A DNA stretch of 64,000 bases, taken from NCBI GenBank assembly GCA_001599755.1, contig BCHX01000007.1, positions 1,860,001 through 1,924,000 of the forward strand, in the 5' to 3' direction. Every line of letters begins with the position of its first letter. The first letter of the stretch is position 1. Shown here in pieces: positions 62,109 to 64,000 of this stretch. The translations under genes were made by a program, and so were the position numbers. Source of the DNA: Gliomastix tumulicola. Taxonomy: Eukaryota > Ascomycota > Sordariomycetes > Hypocreales > Bionectriaceae. The notes beneath the pieces were generated by a model that saw only the letters and a program-made list of their open reading frames with translations, was not told the origin of the DNA and did not search any database.

Positions 62109-64000
62109 GTTGACTGCGTCGGATGATGCGAGCGTTGATGGTTGTAGACACGATAGGCCAACCAATGCCTCCCGCCATGACCTATTTATACGTGCTTCAC
62201 AAGATGATCATTGCTCAGTCCCTCTTGTCGATGCTTCTATTTCGACTTTCAATTTCGCGATCTTGACCTGGCCTGTGGATTGGTCATCCGGAGTTCGAGC
62301 AACGAAGACACCCTGCCTCATTGACTGTTGGCCTACAGCCCCTCGTCAGGCTAACTACTTTGCGTTCCTAAATGCGACTTGACAATCGGATTCGCATAGA
62401 CGAACTCGGTCAGTTTGCGTTATTCTCTCGGTGTCTCGAGGAGTGCGACGTACGAGGGATAGGTCAGCATTGTCGGTGTTAAGATGCGTCGGACTTTTCT
62501 TAGGAGTCCGGGCAGGCTGAGAGACGATCATCGTTGATCAACAAGCTTGAGCAACGCCCCCTATTTGTCAGCTACTCATTTCCCTTCTTCCTACGGCATT
62601 TAACATTCAGGATGCAGAAATGAGACATATCTAGGCTATCTCGGGGAAGATTGTTGTGCGCAATGCCAATGATGAGCTGCAACCTAAAGAGAAGTAAACA
62701 GCACGCCCGCCACCTCGAAAGCCGCGGTTATCTAAAAGAACTCTTGATCTATTAGCCCTCCACTAATTTTAGATATGTATGAGCGTGCAGTATTCTTCAA
62801 CCACACAGCCTTTCAGCGTTGAGTTGCTCTCGCTAGGTTCTTGGATGCCGTATGTCACTGCGCATAGAGCCGTGAGTGGTCCTGCCAACGGGCTCAGAGG
62901 CTAGCGGCGTAAAAAGAGACTTATGCACTCATGCTGCGTGGTCACTAGCTTTAAGTATATGTCCCCTTACAATGTAACGGGCTTGGAATAAAAGAAAGAA
63001 AAAAACCCATTGATAATGGAAGATTCAAGACCTCAAAGGATGATAGCCATTCAGGCATCGAAGATTGAGGTGGTGTTAATAGCCCTACCCTAGACACAGA
63101 CCCCTAGCCAGACGGCTCTTGCAGAACCTCGACCCAGCTGAACGGAACATCGCCTGGGCAAGTACTCGGAATCAACTGTATCTACGATCCTCGGCTTGCA
63201 CCCAAATCCCAGTATGTTTACTGCCTTGGTGCGGTGGTGAGGGAACGGGTCAACAGGTCGACAAGTGGGAATTTACTGGCAACAGAATCAATGAGGCACA
63301 GTGTGACATCGCCAGCAAGACCAACCAATCGGCCCCCCTCAATTCATATCCTAGTAATCCGGGGATTCGAGGCCCTTGGCTTTTAGCTTTTTAAGCTTGG
63401 CTCTAGGGGCTTTTTGACAAGCCGCCAGGGGCACTTTGATAGTGCTGTTTTCCCAATTAGGGAGGTGATCGCCAGCCACAGCACGAAATGTTTTCCCGTG
63501 TTCCCCTTCGCAGTCAGCGTATTGTGACATGAATACGATGACAGACACTGTTCATAGGTGCCTAGAACAGTCTCCCTCAGTGAGATGGCAGAGGGATTCT
63601 CCCAGGGCAAAGACTGTCTCTCTGGATGGATACCGCCTGTACGATAGGTACACAGACAGACTCTTACCAGGTCACACCGATATCCACGGCGGGACAAGCA
63701 ACCTGAACAAGGGACAAGGTACCTGCAGGACGGCGAGCCAAAGGGGATTTTTGCACATCATCCTACCCCTCTCCGCCTTCCATGGAAACCTGCTCGAACG
63801 CGCTATCATACGGTGTGCATGCTCACGTCCCTTGGCATCTCAGGCGACAAGATGCGAGGAGCTTCCTCTTCGAGCATGGACGTAGCTGCGGCCAGAGCCC
63901 AGCAGCTGCTCTAGCATGCTAGCCTCGATCTGCCTATGCACGCTTATTCGTGTTAGGGCACGACGGCAAGAGGTGGAAATTGCTCAGCGGCGCTCCGTCG
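62109..64000. other. No convincing gene, about 1.9 kb
   Basis: The first ~250 bp are the upstream region of the lipase-like gene. Beyond that, short frames (for example 63529-63885 plus, 118 codons) show no family features or splice-joinable exons. The window ends here, so a gene starting outside cannot be ruled out. Confidence 0.45.

Noticed and set aside
1..64000. CRISPR arrays, insertion sequences, intact transposons, other tRNAs, 5S rRNA
   Set aside because: No direct-repeat arrays, transposase or reverse transcriptase frames, or further cloverleaf or 5S patterns were found by eye on either strand.

Overview
The window is nuclear DNA from a filamentous ascomycete (Pezizomycotina, most likely Sordariomycetes). 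Genes carry short spliceosomal introns (about 50-130 bp) with GTRAGT-type donors, CTAAC/CTGAC branch sites 7-25 bases before the acceptor, and GC-rich third codon positions. Gene order mixes strands with no operons. Recognisable products match ascomycete families throughout: fungal tRNA ligase, Hir3, Erb1, ChAPs, Ish1, Rpt5 and others. Exon boundaries below were placed by eye from splice signals and from the restoration of conserved protein sequence.

Layout. 0-6 kb: the 3' end of tRNA ligase, a DUF4870/UPF0132 membrane protein, mitochondrial ribosomal protein uL10m, and proteasomal ATPase Rpt5, the last two divergent from a shared promoter. 6-13 kb: a secreted Ish1-repeat protein, a secreted SGNH hydrolase, and ribosome-biogenesis factor Erb1. 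13-23 kb: a very large Hir3 histone-regulator gene, divergent from a ChAPs (exomer cargo adaptor) gene. 22.9-29 kb: Rrp1, divergent from an E2 ubiquitin-conjugating enzyme, then a TBC Rab-GAP. 29.1-36 kb: about 6.9 kb without a convincing gene. 36-41 kb: a small acidic nuclear-type protein, an aldo-keto reductase, a HIT protein, and mevalonate diphosphate decarboxylase. 41-49 kb: a small Ser-rich protein, RNA polymerase subunit Rpb12, the Pol II import GTPase Gpn1/Npa3, and a large unrecognised membrane-anchored protein. 49-52 kb: a gap with an AT-rich stretch holding possible gene debris. 52-62 kb: an alcohol-acetyltransferase-like protein, a BTB protein, an initiator tRNA gene, a TRAPPC12-like protein, a short-chain dehydrogenase, Dpm1 and a secreted lipase-like hydrolase. 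62.1-64 kb: nothing convincing.

Together the genes are mostly housekeeping: rRNA maturation (Erb1, Rrp1), transcription and chromatin (Rpb12, Gpn1, Hir3), protein turnover (Rpt5, E2), membrane traffic (ChAPs, TBC GAP, TRAPPC12), and isoprenoid and dolichol-linked steps (Mvd1, Dpm1). Secreted hydrolases are interspersed.

The most unusual item is the tRNA gene at 55863-55992 (minus strand). Its body has the hallmarks of initiator tRNA-Met. It is interrupted after U33, not at the canonical 37/38 site, by 58 bases that look like a spliceosomal intron: GTACGT donor, AACTAAC branch site, ATAG acceptor.
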